A stretch of 64,000 bases of DNA from Longitalea arenae (lineage in GTDB: Bacteria; Bacteroidota; Bacteroidia; Chitinophagales; Chitinophagaceae), in assembly GCF_016924755.1 (NCBI RefSeq), contig NZ_JAFFJX010000001.1:62001-126000 (forward strand), written 5' to 3'. The position numbers were made by a program, and so were the translations under genes. The notes below the pieces were generated by a model. That model was not told the origin of the DNA, searched no databases, and saw only the letters and a program-made list of their open reading frames with translations. Position 1 is the first letter of the stretch, and every line of letters begins with the position of its first letter. This document shows positions 54,541 to 62,091 of the stretch, one piece after another.

Positions 54541-55452
54541 ATGTTACTAAAAAAGAATATACCGATTGGCTATGTGTTTGGAAAAGTTAAGGTAGAACTG
54601 ATCTTTATACTGTTGTATAGTTTGTCTATTGCCATTATACATGAACTGTTCCTGGTGGTGCCCATCAGTATACCATTGGCGGTGCCGGCTATATTAGGTA
54701 CGGTCATTTCATTACTGCTGGGTTTCAGAAGTAACCAGGCATATGATCGCTGGTGGGAGGCACGGCAAGTATGGGGCGCCATTGTGAACGATTCGCGTAC
54801 CCTTGCACGGCAGATACTCAGTTTTACTGAAAGTCAATATGAAGAAGATGAAGTGCATCAACTGCGGCAACGCATGATCCGCAGGCAGATCGCGTGGAAT
54901 TACGCCCTGGGACAAAGCCTTCGCCGTTTGAATGCAACGGCCGGACTGGAGAAATTCCTCAGCCGTAAAGACCTGGAACATTGCAGCCGCTTCAGTAATG
55001 TACCTATGGCTTTGATCGATCAGCAGGCGCGTGACATGCGCCGTGCCCTGGAAGAGGGGTATATAAACCGTTACCAGCAGATCGAGATCGACCGTACCCT
55101 CACCCGTTTTTGCGATAACATGGGAAAATGTGAACGCATAAAGAATACCGTATTCCCGGCTACATATAGTTTATATATCCATTTTTCATTGATGTTATTT
55201 ATCAGCATGCTTCCTTTTGGCGTGATCGATTATTTCGGTTTCCTGGAAGTGCCTTTGGTAGTAGCCATCAGCGCTTGTTTCTTACTGATAGAAAAGATGG
55301 CGATCCACTTACAGGATCCATTTGAGAATAAACCAACTGATACCCCGATGACGGCCATTGCAAGGACGATAGAAAAAGATCTGAAGCAACTGCTGCACGA
55401 TCAGGATCTGCCCGAAGACAAGCGCCAGGAGAATTATTATTATATAATGTAA
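54541..55452 (+). CDS. Bestrophin-family chloride channel-like membrane protein
   Basis: 303 residues from the ATG at 54541. About four transmembrane helices with the bestrophin/UPF0187 signatures (LLGFRSNQAYDRWWEARQVW and ARQIL near residue 80, IYPSTYSLYIHF-like VFPATYSLYIHF near 205), then a helical C-terminal cytosolic part with LEVPLVVAISACFLLIEKMA and LQDPFENKPTDTPM. Bacterial bestrophins are pentameric anion or cation channels. It is monocistronic, 98 bp after the stress-protein gene. Confidence 0.93.
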   Translation: MLLKKNIPIGYVFGKVKVELIFILLYSLSIAIIHELFLVVPISIPLAVPAILGTVISLLLGFRSNQAYDRWWEARQVWGAIVNDSRTLARQILSFTESQYEEDEVHQLRQRMIRRQIAWNYALGQSLRRLNATAGLEKFLSRKDLEHCSRFSNVPMALIDQQARDMRRALEEGYINRYQQIEIDRTLTRFCDNMGKCERIKNTVFPATYSLYIHFSLMLFISMLPFGVIDYFGFLEVPLVVAISACFLLIEKMAIHLQDPFENKPTDTPMTAIARTIEKDLKQLLHDQDLPEDKRQENYYYIM

Positions 55453-55531
55453 GCTGAGAGTAAAATTGAGTTTGTTGTTTTGTAAAAAAAGAAAATATTC
55501 ATCGATGTTTTTTTGTTATCAATATTCTTAC

Positions 55532-55539
55532 TAGCTTTG
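55532..55539 (+). promoter_or_regulatory. -7 element of the leader-peptide/tRNA unit
   Basis: TAGCTTTG matches TAnnTTTG. A T-run ending in TTTG (55512-55515) lies 16 bp upstream. Transcription would start close to the ATG of the leader peptide at 55544. Confidence 0.65.
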
Positions 55540-55543
55540 CTCT

Positions 55544-55636
55544 ATGATTCGCACTACCTCATATTTACTGTCATTATCACTCAGTTGCTATAGCAACGAG
55601 CTGAAGGGCAGTTATGTTCCTGCGAATAAGAGTTAA
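55544..55636 (+). CDS. Putative leader peptide in front of a tRNA cluster
   Basis: 30 codons: MIRTTSYLLSLSLSCYSNEL followed by KGSYVPANKS. Codons 6-17 are almost only Ser (TCA, AGT, AGC), Leu (TTA, CTG, CTC) and Tyr (TAT). Within the frame lie a 14 bp palindrome, GTTGCTATAGCAAC (55584-55597), and CTGAAGGGC (55601-55609), which is exactly complementary to the left arm of the terminator hairpin 55 nt downstream. This is the design of ribosome-mediated attenuation. The downstream genes are tRNAs that include Ser(GCU) and Tyr(GUA), which read AGT/AGC and TAT. Confidence 0.6.
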   Translation: MIRTTSYLLSLSLSCYSNELKGSYVPANKS

Positions 55637-55661
55637 GAAATAATTACACTTATATACGCAT

Positions 55662-55694
55662 AAGCCCTTCAGGTAAACACTTGAAGGGCTTTTT
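55662..55694 (+). terminator. Attenuator terminator before the tRNA genes
   Basis: AAGCCCTTCA and TTGAAGGGCTT form a 10 bp stem followed by TTTTGTTTTT, ending right at the first tRNA (55701). CTGAAGGGC inside the leader peptide frame can pair with GCCCTTCAG of the left arm as an antiterminator. Confidence 0.85.
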
Positions 55695-55700
55695 GTTTTT

Positions 55701-55773
55701 AGCCCCTTAGCCCAATGGGAGAGGCTGCTGTCTTAGAAACAGTATAGTGTGAGTTCGAGTCTCACAGGGGCTA
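55701..55773 (+). tRNA. tRNA with anticodon UAG (class I, short variable loop)
   Basis: 73 nt. Acceptor AGCCCCT/AGGGGCT with discriminator A, D-arm GCCC...GGC, anticodon stem GCTGT/ACAGT with loop CTTAGAA (anticodon TAG), a 5-nt variable loop, and T-arm GTGAG-TTCGAGT-CTCAC. Anticodon UAG reads Leu CUA, but bacterial tRNA-Leu normally has a long variable arm, which this gene lacks. Identity is therefore uncertain. No CCA is encoded. Confidence 0.75.
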
Positions 55774-55806
55774 CTGCTATGCCTGGCCGTGTGGTTTCAA
55801 CAGGAA

Positions 55807-55897
55807 GGAGAGTAGGCAGATATTGGTTTGCTGCGGCATCCTGCTAAGATGTTTCTCATTTAACGATGGGATGAAGGTTCGATTCCTTTGCTCTCCG
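55807..55897 (+). tRNA. tRNA-Ser(GCU)
   Basis: 91 nt. Acceptor GGAGAGT/GCTCTCC (one G-U), D-stem GCAG/CTGC, anticodon stem GCATC/GATGT with loop CTGCTAA (anticodon GCT), long variable arm TCTCAT...ATGGGA typical of class II, T-arm GAAGG-TTCGATT-CCTTT, discriminator G as required for serine. It reads AGT and AGC. Confidence 0.9.
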
Positions 55898-55905
55898 CAA
55901 GAAAT

Positions 55906-55932
55906 GCTGCATCCGCAACTGGCGGATACAGC
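55906..55932. repeat. CCGCC/GGCGG-type hairpin between tRNA genes
   Basis: GCTGCATCCGC and GCGGATACAGC pair around AACTG, possibly a processing or pausing hairpin. It is related in sequence to the TATCCGCC-GGCGGA hairpins around tRNA-Phe at 58.4-58.9 kb. Confidence 0.55.
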
Positions 55933-55954
55933 GTAAAACAAATTGATATTTCAT

Positions 55955-56040
55955 GGGGCGTCGGTAACGATGGCGGCGTTACACCAGACTGTAAATCTGG
56001 TACATCCGAAACACAGGGAGTTCGAATCTCTCACGCCCTA
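55955..56040 (+). tRNA. tRNA-Tyr(GUA)
   Basis: 86 nt. Acceptor GGGGCGT/ACGCCCT with discriminator A, D-stem GTAA/TTAC, anticodon stem CCAGA/TCTGG with loop CTGTAAA (anticodon GTA), extended variable arm of about 14 nt, T-arm GGGAG-TTCGAAT-CTCTC. All features fit bacterial tRNA-Tyr. Confidence 0.92.
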
Positions 56041-56113
56041 CTTTTTAAATGATGCTAATAGTAGCTTATTACTTGCGGAACATCGCTTTGCTGAAGCTGC
56101 TTGAGTAATCAAC

Positions 56114-56145
56114 AAAAAGGCGATTACAACTATCGTTAAATCGCC
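56114..56145 (-). terminator. Terminator of the beta-helix gene
   Basis: Read leftward, GGCGATTT and AATCGCC pair around a 12-nt loop and are followed by TTTTTGTTG, 64 bp after the CDS stop. It may also end the tRNA transcript on the other strand. Confidence 0.6.
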
Positions 56146-56208
56146 AGGCAGTTTATTTCAGCGTATGGATATGGCCTATTTAAGCAACTGCTTTCTATTA
56201 GCCATGCA

Positions 56209-58143
56209 TTATTTTGTAAAGCGGGTGCTTTGTGACCTGCCGGTTTTATGATCTATCAGTTTGAGAATATAAGCCCCTTGAGAGAGCTTGCTTACGTTCA
56301 GCCTCACCTGGCTGCCGGCTTCCTGTAACCTTTCTTTTTTTATAACCATACCGGCCATGTTAAGCAGCACCAACTCTTTATCAAGAAGATCATTGCCGGG
56401 TGCTTTGACGAATACATAATCGCGGGCAGGGTTGGGGGAAGCAAGTATTTGATCTGGGGAAGCACTGGTCTTTATACTGATGATCCTGGAATACAGGGCT
56501 GCATTACCGGGTACAACTGCTTTGATACGGTAATGCTGTATTTCATTGGTGACCTCGTTATCAGTGAACTGGTAGATAACGGATGCTGCACCGGAAGTCG
56601 TTTTATGCGGGATCTTCGCAATGGTCTTAAAATTATTTCCTCCGGTGTTCTTTTCAATGTCAAAGTGATCGGCGGAAGCACTGGTAGTTTCCCATTCTAT
56701 CATGTTTCCATGAGCGTTTTTCCAGCCGCGGCAGGATAAGATCTTCAGAGGAAGAACAATGGCAATACTTTCTGCAATGCCGGCATCGGGAGCGCCGCCC
56801 AAGGGAACCGCCTGGCCAAAGAAGTCTTTATGAATGCCCGTGTGCTGGCCGAAATTGATGGCCGTAGCCGTTGGTTGCAGGTTGTAATCCCATAACAAAG
56901 GATTGCCTGAAGAACTGATGTCTGTGAACAATGCCAGGGCGGGATTGAGATGTTGTTCTGTAGCATCCAGGGTATAACCAAGGCTGCCCCCGTTCATGTG
57001 GAACAGGTTATTTTGGTGGATGAGCTGAGGTCCGTTAAAGGGCTGTGTTACCGGATCGGTAATGTTGGAAGAAGTTTTGATCCAGAAAATATTGTTCTTC
57101 ATGGTGAGCACATTCGCAACCGAAGGTGTTGACATAATGCCTATTAGGTTCCTGATATCTGCAATGCGGGGCGCATGGGTTTCTACAATATTGTTATTGA
57201 AGAATTCCAGATTGCGAACATCGAGGCTATATACATGGCTAGAGTTGATCCAGAATACATGGCCATTGTTGACTAATAAATTGTAACCAACAAGATTATT
57301 GAGCGCTTGTCCGCCAGAACCGCTGCCGAATTCCATAAATCCCAGGTTTTCACTGGCGGTATTGTATAATATCTTGTTGTTGCATACCGGGCCATACATT
57401 TCGATGGCACCGCCATCGATCTGGTAATCATAGCTGTTGCTCCAGCAATCATGAATTTGATTGTGGGTGATGGTATTATCTGAACCGCCAACCATTATGC
57501 CCATGGCGCCGAAATCATCCCACATGATATCGGGTGTATTGAGGATCATCCGCAAATTGCGGATGGAGCAATCGGTGATTGTATTATGACTTCCGCCATC
57601 GATACATACGCCCGAGCCTAAGCGCGATATGGTAAGGTTTTTAATAAGGTTATTCGAACCGTTATTGCCAGCTCCCTTATAGATGTACACCCCATAACCA
57701 ACATTGGCGGTTACATGGTGGTCGGTTTCAGGAATAGTAACGTCTGTAAGTTCAAAACCATCAATCACTATATGATTCACCTGGTTCAGCCGGATGATAA
57801 CGCGGTTGTAGACCAGGGGCTCGGTGTTATTGACCATGTTGTATTGGAAAACGGGGGCATGACCTGTGCCATAGGGCATGAACACGATAGGAGCGCCGGC
57901 GCTGCCAGAGCTGTTGATAGAAAGTGTGCCCGTGTATTGCTGTCCACGTTTGAAAAAAACGGTGTCACCAGGGGAGAAGTAATTAATGGCCCAGGGAATA
58001 TCATCAATAGATCTCCAGGGATTTGTAAATGTTCCCTGGTTGGCACCAGCGGAAGAGGGGTCTACAAAATAATTTGTAGCAGAGGCGGTCATACTGACTG
58101 CTACAAATAAACAGACAAGGGTACAGGATATTACGGATTTCAT
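56209..58143 (-). CDS. Secreted right-handed beta-helix protein with T9SS sorting domain
   Basis: 644 residues. Signal peptide at 1-22 (LVCLFVAVSMTASA). A right-handed parallel beta-helix (pectate-lyase-like, about 60-400) shows repeated N-x-I/L-x2-N turns (NNLIKNLTISRLGS, NTITDCSIRNLRM, NTITHNQIHDCWS). A fibronectin-like region follows, and the C-terminal about 75 residues form the type IX secretion sorting domain (SPNPARDYVFVKAPG, then LSQGAYILKLIDHKTG and a basic end FTK). The protein is secreted to the surface or medium, probably to bind or cleave a polysaccharide. No catalytic residues are evident. Confidence 0.88.
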   Translation of the reverse strand: MKSVISCTLVCLFVAVSMTASATNYFVDPSSAGANQGTFTNPWRSIDDIPWAINYFSPGDTVFFKRGQQYTGTLSINSSGSAGAPIVFMPYGTGHAPVFQYNMVNNTEPLVYNRVIIRLNQVNHIVIDGFELTDVTIPETDHHVTANVGYGVYIYKGAGNNGSNNLIKNLTISRLGSGVCIDGGSHNTITDCSIRNLRMILNTPDIMWDDFGAMGIMVGGSDNTITHNQIHDCWSNSYDYQIDGGAIEMYGPVCNNKILYNTASENLGFMEFGSGSGGQALNNLVGYNLLVNNGHVFWINSSHVYSLDVRNLEFFNNNIVETHAPRIADIRNLIGIMSTPSVANVLTMKNNIFWIKTSSNITDPVTQPFNGPQLIHQNNLFHMNGGSLGYTLDATEQHLNPALALFTDISSSGNPLLWDYNLQPTATAINFGQHTGIHKDFFGQAVPLGGAPDAGIAESIAIVLPLKILSCRGWKNAHGNMIEWETTSASADHFDIEKNTGGNNFKTIAKIPHKTTSGAASVIYQFTDNEVTNEIQHYRIKAVVPGNAALYSRIISIKTSASPDQILASPNPARDYVFVKAPGNDLLDKELVLLNMAGMVIKKERLQEAGSQVRLNVSKLSQGAYILKLIDHKTGRSQSTRFTK

Positions 58144-58390
58144 CGCATTTTGAACGTAGATGCGACACTTAATAACAAAATATCAGAAAGAGGAAATCGC
58201 GAAATAAGGGAAAACAAGTATCCTGATACACAGGTGTACACATAGGTGGCTGTCGGGGCTGTAGATATTGTTGGAACACGAAAAAAGCGTCATGAACGGC
58301 CCTGGAAGCCGGGCTTTGTGGAGGCCTGGAGAGATGGAATTGCGATACCTATCAATTCTAAAAACCGCTGATGATTTTTATAGATTAAAT

Positions 58391-58418
58391 AAAAAAGCCT
58401 CTGATTGTCATCAGAGGC
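58391..58418 (-). terminator. Terminator of the altered tRNA-Phe copy
   Basis: GCCTCTGAT and ATCAGAGGC form a 9 bp stem followed leftward by TTTTTTATTTAAT. An identical terminator follows the intact tRNA-Phe at 58758-58785, as part of an 87 bp duplication. Confidence 0.85.
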
Positions 58419-58423
58419 CTTCG

Positions 58424-58494
58424 TGGTGTGGGGCGGGATCGAACCGCCGACACAAGGATTTTCAATCCTTTTCCGCCGCGGCGGATACCGCACC
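58424..58494 (-). pseudogene. tRNA-Phe copy with D-arm replaced by a GC hairpin
   Basis: 71 nt on the minus strand. From the anticodon arm onward it equals tRNA-Phe (stem AAGGA/TCCTT, loop TTGAAAA with anticodon GAA, T-arm GGCGG-TTCGATC-CCGCC, discriminator A). It also begins GGTGCGGTA like the intact gene. But the D-arm is replaced by TCCGCCGCGGCGGAA, a perfect small hairpin. Length is almost preserved. It is unlikely to fold as a normal tRNA. Confidence 0.85.
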
Positions 58495-58752
58495 CGGTAG
58501 ATTTAAATATGTGGCCACATAAAGTTTTACTTCTTCTCTTCCTCTTCCGGTATTTAAAAATTTTTCTCTTGTCCTGGCTTCCTGTTTACTTGAATATTGT
58601 TCTGTTCGAATAAGCGTCCAGGGTCTGTATCGAAGAGTAAATCCAGAAGATTCAGTGACATTATGTTCGTGAAGGCGTCTTTCGACGTTGTTGGAATAGC
58701 CAACGTACGTTTTTCCTGAGGAAACAGAATAGAGGATGTATACGAAATACAT
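58462..58752 (-). CDS. GIY-YIG nuclease domain protein, located between two tRNA-Phe copies
   Basis: 96 residues from the ATG at 58752. The small GIY-YIG domain is complete: MYFVYILYSVSSGKTYVGYS (YIL and YVG motifs), R26-type Arg in NNVERRLHEHN, and the ARTREKFLNTGRGREEVK end. It belongs to the UPF0213/YhbQ-like group of short GIY-YIG proteins. Its ATG lies at the edge of the 87 bp duplication, and its stop is in the anticodon loop of the altered tRNA copy, so the C-terminal 15 residues are encoded by tRNA-derived sequence. A longer frame reading through tRNA-Phe is an artefact. Confidence 0.85.
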   Translation of the reverse strand: MYFVYILYSVSSGKTYVGYSNNVERRLHEHNVTESSGFTLRYRPWTLIRTEQYSSKQEARTREKFLNTGRGREEVKLYVATYLNLPGAVSAAAEKD

Positions 58753-58757
58753 TAAAT

Positions 58758-58785
58758 AAAAAAGCCTCTGATTGTCATCAGAGGC
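58758..58785 (-). terminator. Terminator of tRNA-Phe
   Basis: Same GCCTCTGAT...ATCAGAGGC stem and T-run as at 58391. It separates tRNA-Phe from the GIY-YIG gene. Confidence 0.85.
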
Positions 58786-58790
58786 CTTCG

Positions 58791-58863
58791 TGGTGTGGGG
58801 CGGGATCGAACCGCCGACACAAGGATTTTCAGTCCTTTGCTCTACCGACTGAGCTACCGCACC
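58791..58863 (-). tRNA. tRNA-Phe(GAA)
   Basis: 73 nt. Acceptor GGTGCGG/CCACACC with discriminator A, D-arm GCTC...GAGC, anticodon stem AAGGA/TCCTT with loop CTGAAAA (anticodon GAA), T-arm GGCGG-TTCGATC-CCGCC. Position 5-68 is a C-A mismatch, which a GGTGTGG start would repair. The GGTGCGGTA start is shared with the hairpin repeats next to it. Confidence 0.9.
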
Positions 58864-58867
58864 ATTT

Positions 58868-58947
58868 ATTTTCAGTCCTTTTCCGCCGCTGGCGGATACC
58901 GCACTGTTTCGATTTTCATTCCTTTTTCGCCGTGGCGGATACCGCAC
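58868..58947 (-). repeat. Two tRNA-Phe-derived hairpin repeats upstream of tRNA-Phe
   Basis: 37 bp copies at 58868-58904 and 58911-58947. Each reads (minus strand) GTGCGGTA, then TCCGCC..GGCGGA (with small variations), then AAAGGA and TGAAAAT. They match the altered tRNA-Phe copy from acceptor to anticodon loop and then stop. Confidence 0.8.
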
Positions 58948-59134
58948 TATTAAATCGGGCAGCAAAAATAGGGGATATTCCTAACAAAATGGCAAAAACT
59001 TGTAAAAGAAATTCCTTTTCCGCCATTTATTTTACAAAAAAAAGCAACCGCCCGCTGGCGGCTGCTATCGGCTTATTCATTATTCATGCCCTTATTGCAG
59101 TTTCTTTATTGTTGATTTGTCTTAACTGTTCAAA

Positions 59135-59578
59135 CTATATCACTTCCACAGGAATTTGTTTTCCGGCAGCACTGTCAGGTTCTAATTCCAGTATCAGCTG
59201 TTTTATTTCAGGTGTTGGCGCGGTAAGATTTTCCTCGCCCTGGGGCGCTGTTTTTATAGTTTCCGGATCGGCCCTGGTCTGCGGAGCCAGGTCAACCTCG
59301 CTATCTGTGATCAGGTCTGATTCAGCCGCCTTTTCAAAAAGAGGATCATCGATCCAGTGGCTATCGTCGAGGGTATTTGAAGCAGACGTTTTATGCTCAG
59401 CGATATCAGTAGGTAAGACCTTGGTTTTATTATCCCTGTCTTCCGTGTCAATGGGCGAAACGGCTCCATTGCTCTGGTTGAAGGATAATGCGTTGCTGAC
59501 TGCTTGCTCCTTATTCATCACACCATACACGCCCACCAGCAACAGGCATGAAATGCCCATAAGTACGATGGTTTTCAT
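59135..59578 (-). CDS. Hypothetical exported protein, acidic and probably disordered
   Basis: 147 residues. An N-terminal hydrophobic segment (MKTIVLMGISCLLLVGVYGV) acts as signal or anchor. The rest is acidic and rich in Asp, Thr, Ser and Pro with no predicted fold. No family is recognised. A 226-codon frame on the opposite strand overlaps it and looks less protein-like. A terminator-like stem is not evident. Confidence 0.6.
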   Translation of the reverse strand: MKTIVLMGISCLLLVGVYGVMNKEQAVSNALSFNQSNGAVSPIDTEDRDNKTKVLPTDIAEHKTSASNTLDDSHWIDDPLFEKAAESDLITDSEVDLAPQTRADPETIKTAPQGEENLTAPTPEIKQLILELEPDSAAGKQIPVEVI

Positions 59579-59740
59579 CAGGATTAAATTTACCGTTCAG
59601 GGGTTATATTAAATAACTCAATCCTAAACGGGGATTACATAGCTCAAAGTATTAAATAGTAGCTAAATATGCCTTTTATTTCGATTAAATGCCGCCAATG
59701 TTCGATGAATGGTCATTGCCTGGGCAGGCCATAAAATAAA

Positions 59741-59775
59741 AAATGTATGCTACCGCTATGAACGGGCATACATTT
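59741..59775 (-). terminator. recQ terminator
   Basis: AAATGTATGC and GCATACATTT form a 10 bp stem followed leftward by TTTTATTTTA, 25 bp after the recQ stop. Confidence 0.85.
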
Positions 59776-59799
59776 CAATATGATTAAGACAGCACTGTT

Positions 59800-62091
59800 C
59801 TACATGCCGTACTGGGCCAGGAATTTGATCCGCATGATCTTCAACTGTTCCCAGGTAAAACTGTGCTCCGACAGTTCTTCCAAAGCCACCTGCAGCGACG
59901 AGGTTTCGCAGCCTTTGAAATACTCAATGATTTCTTCCTGCTCATTCTCGTCCAACATTTCTGCAATGGCGTAATCAAGGTTCAGCTTGGTGCCGCTGGC
60001 TGCAATGGTTTCCATTTCTTCCAGCATTTCATCCATGCGCCATCCTTTGTTCTTGGCAATTACTTCCAGCGGGATCTTTTTATCTGTCTGCTGAATGATA
60101 TATACTTTATTGCCGCTCTTGTTTACCACACTCTTCATCACAAAATCATCGGGACGCACAATGTTGTTCTCGGCAACATAGCGGGCTACCAGTTCTATAA
60201 AGGGTTTGCCATAACGAATGGCTTTGCCTTTACTTACACCCTGGCATTTTTCCAGTTCTTCCAGTGTAGTAGGATACAGGGTTGCCATATCCTGCAATGA
60301 GGTTTCGAGAAAGATCACGAATGGGGGCAGCGATTTCCGTTTGGCCTCTTTCTGACGAAGTTCTTTCAGCATTTCAAACAGCTTTTCATCAGCTGCTGCG
60401 CCGGTGGCTGCTTCGGATCCTTCATCATCATCGGCATTGGCCTCTTCGTACAAATTGTTCAATACGATCTTGAACGATTTGGGCTTTTTGCCAAAGGCAT
60501 CGCCGGCCTTCGTTATTTTCAGTACACCGTAATCTTCAATATCCTTGCTCAACAAATTTTCGAGCAACATTTGCCTGATCAGCGAATTCCAGTAATGGTC
60601 TGGCTGATCATTGCCAATGCCGAACTCAGCAAGGCCTTCATGGCGGTACATGGCGATATTGGGCGTTAACCGTCCAATTATAATATTCACCACATAGTCA
60701 GAGGCAAAACGTTCGTCCAGCGCTTTGATCACTTTCAATACCTTCACCACATTGTCTTTGGCTTCTACCTGCTCTTTGGGATGTAAGCAGTTATCGCATT
60801 GTCCGCAATTCTTCTCTGTATATTCTTCCCCAAAATAGCTCATGAGGATCTTCCGGCGGCATACGCCGCTTTCGGCGTAGGCTACGGTTTCGCTGATAAG
60901 CTGTGCGCCCACCTCACGTTCGCTGAGGGGCTTGTCGCGCATCAAATGCTCAAGCTTCGATACGTCTTTATGGGAATAATACAGGATACATTTTCCCTCC
61001 AGGCCATCACGGCCGGCACGGCCGGTTTCCTGGTAATAATTCTCGATGCTTTTTGGAATATTGAAGTGAATTACAAAACGGATATCCGGTTTGTCGATTC
61101 CCATTCCAAAGGCGATCGTCGCCACGATCACCTGAACATCTTCATTCAGGAAAAGGTCCTGGCGCTCTGCACGCAGCTTGCTGTCGAGACCGGCGTGATA
61201 AGCAACGGCTTTAATGCCATTGGCCATCAGCATGTCGGCCAGCTCTTCGGTGGTCTTGCGGTTCAATGTATAAATGATACCGCTTTTGCCTTTCATTTGT
61301 ACAATGAAACGCACTATATTTTTGATAGTTTGATCTTTCTTGATCTTGGGCTGTATTTCGTAATACAGGTTGGGGCGGTTAAAAGAAGAAATGAAGATCT
61401 CCGGTTCTTTCAATCCCAGGTTCTTGATGATATCGCTTTGCACTTTAGGCGTAGCGGTGGCAGTTAATGCAATAACGGGTATATCCGGATTGATCTGCGT
61501 CATCATCTCCCGCAATCTTCTGTATTCAGGGCGGAAATCATGTCCCCACTCCGAAATACAATGCGCTTCGTCAACAGCAAAAAAAGAAAGTTTCAGATCA
61601 GAGAAGAATTCCAGGTTTTCCTGCTTGGTGAGGGTCTCGGGCGCAACATATAACATTTTGGTGCGACCGCTCAGCAGATCATCATGTACTTCGCGAATTT
61701 CTTTTTTTGTTAAGGTGGAGTTAAGAAAATGCGCTACATCATCTTTGCTGCTATAACTGCGTACCAGGTCGACCTGGTTTTTCATCAACGCAATCAATGG
61801 GCTGATAATGATCGCCACACCCTCGCTGATGATGGCTGGCAGCTGATAACACAAGCTTTTACCACCACCGGTAGGCTTTATTACAAACGTATCTTTTCCT
61901 GATAATAAACTTTTAATGATGGCTTCCTGGTTGCCTTTAAATGAGTCGAATCCAAATTGCTCCTGGAGAGCTTGATGTAAAGAAGCGCTGGAAATAGTAG
62001 AAGAAGAGTTTGCTGCTTTTTTCTTTGCTACTGAATTGTCTTTCTGAACTTTTGCCGTTTTTGACGGTATTTTTTTAGATGTGGTTGACAT
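59800..62091 (-). CDS. recQ: ATP-dependent DNA helicase RecQ
   Basis: 763 residues, slightly longer than E. coli RecQ because of a basic, disordered N-terminus (1-38, many Lys/Ser). Helicase motifs: Walker A with K78 (PTGGGKSLCYQLP), DEAH 174-177 (AVDEAHCISEWGHDFRP), motif VI QETGRAGRDG. The RQC zinc site is CRRKILMSYFGE...NCGQCDNC, and an HRDC domain lies near 570-650 (KSLPPFVIFLETSLQDMA, CQGVSKGKAIRYG). An extra C-terminal region of about 110 residues follows. RecQ unwinds recombination and stalled-fork structures. Confidence 0.95.
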   Translation of the reverse strand: MSTTSKKIPSKTAKVQKDNSVAKKKAANSSSTISSASLHQALQEQFGFDSFKGNQEAIIKSLLSGKDTFVIKPTGGGKSLCYQLPAIISEGVAIIISPLIALMKNQVDLVRSYSSKDDVAHFLNSTLTKKEIREVHDDLLSGRTKMLYVAPETLTKQENLEFFSDLKLSFFAVDEAHCISEWGHDFRPEYRRLREMMTQINPDIPVIALTATATPKVQSDIIKNLGLKEPEIFISSFNRPNLYYEIQPKIKKDQTIKNIVRFIVQMKGKSGIIYTLNRKTTEELADMLMANGIKAVAYHAGLDSKLRAERQDLFLNEDVQVIVATIAFGMGIDKPDIRFVIHFNIPKSIENYYQETGRAGRDGLEGKCILYYSHKDVSKLEHLMRDKPLSEREVGAQLISETVAYAESGVCRRKILMSYFGEEYTEKNCGQCDNCLHPKEQVEAKDNVVKVLKVIKALDERFASDYVVNIIIGRLTPNIAMYRHEGLAEFGIGNDQPDHYWNSLIRQMLLENLLSKDIEDYGVLKITKAGDAFGKKPKSFKIVLNNLYEEANADDDEGSEAATGAAADEKLFEMLKELRQKEAKRKSLPPFVIFLETSLQDMATLYPTTLEELEKCQGVSKGKAIRYGKPFIELVARYVAENNIVRPDDFVMKSVVNKSGNKVYIIQQTDKKIPLEVIAKNKGWRMDEMLEEMETIAASGTKLNLDYAIAEMLDENEQEEIIEYFKGCETSSLQVALEELSEHSFTWEQLKIMRIKFLAQYGM

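Noticed and set aside
58268-58522. Rightward 84-codon frame over the altered tRNA copy
   Set aside because: It reads through the complement of tRNA and terminator sequence. Such frames are common artefacts at tRNA genes.
58753-58965. Long N-terminal extension of the GIY-YIG frame
   Set aside because: The extension is the translation of tRNA-Phe (VAQSVEQRT... type). The domain starts at 58752.
58932-59612. Rightward 226-codon frame
   Set aside because: It lies mostly antisense to the exported 147 aa protein gene, begins in the hairpin repeats, and is Ser/Leu/Val-rich without a recognisable domain.
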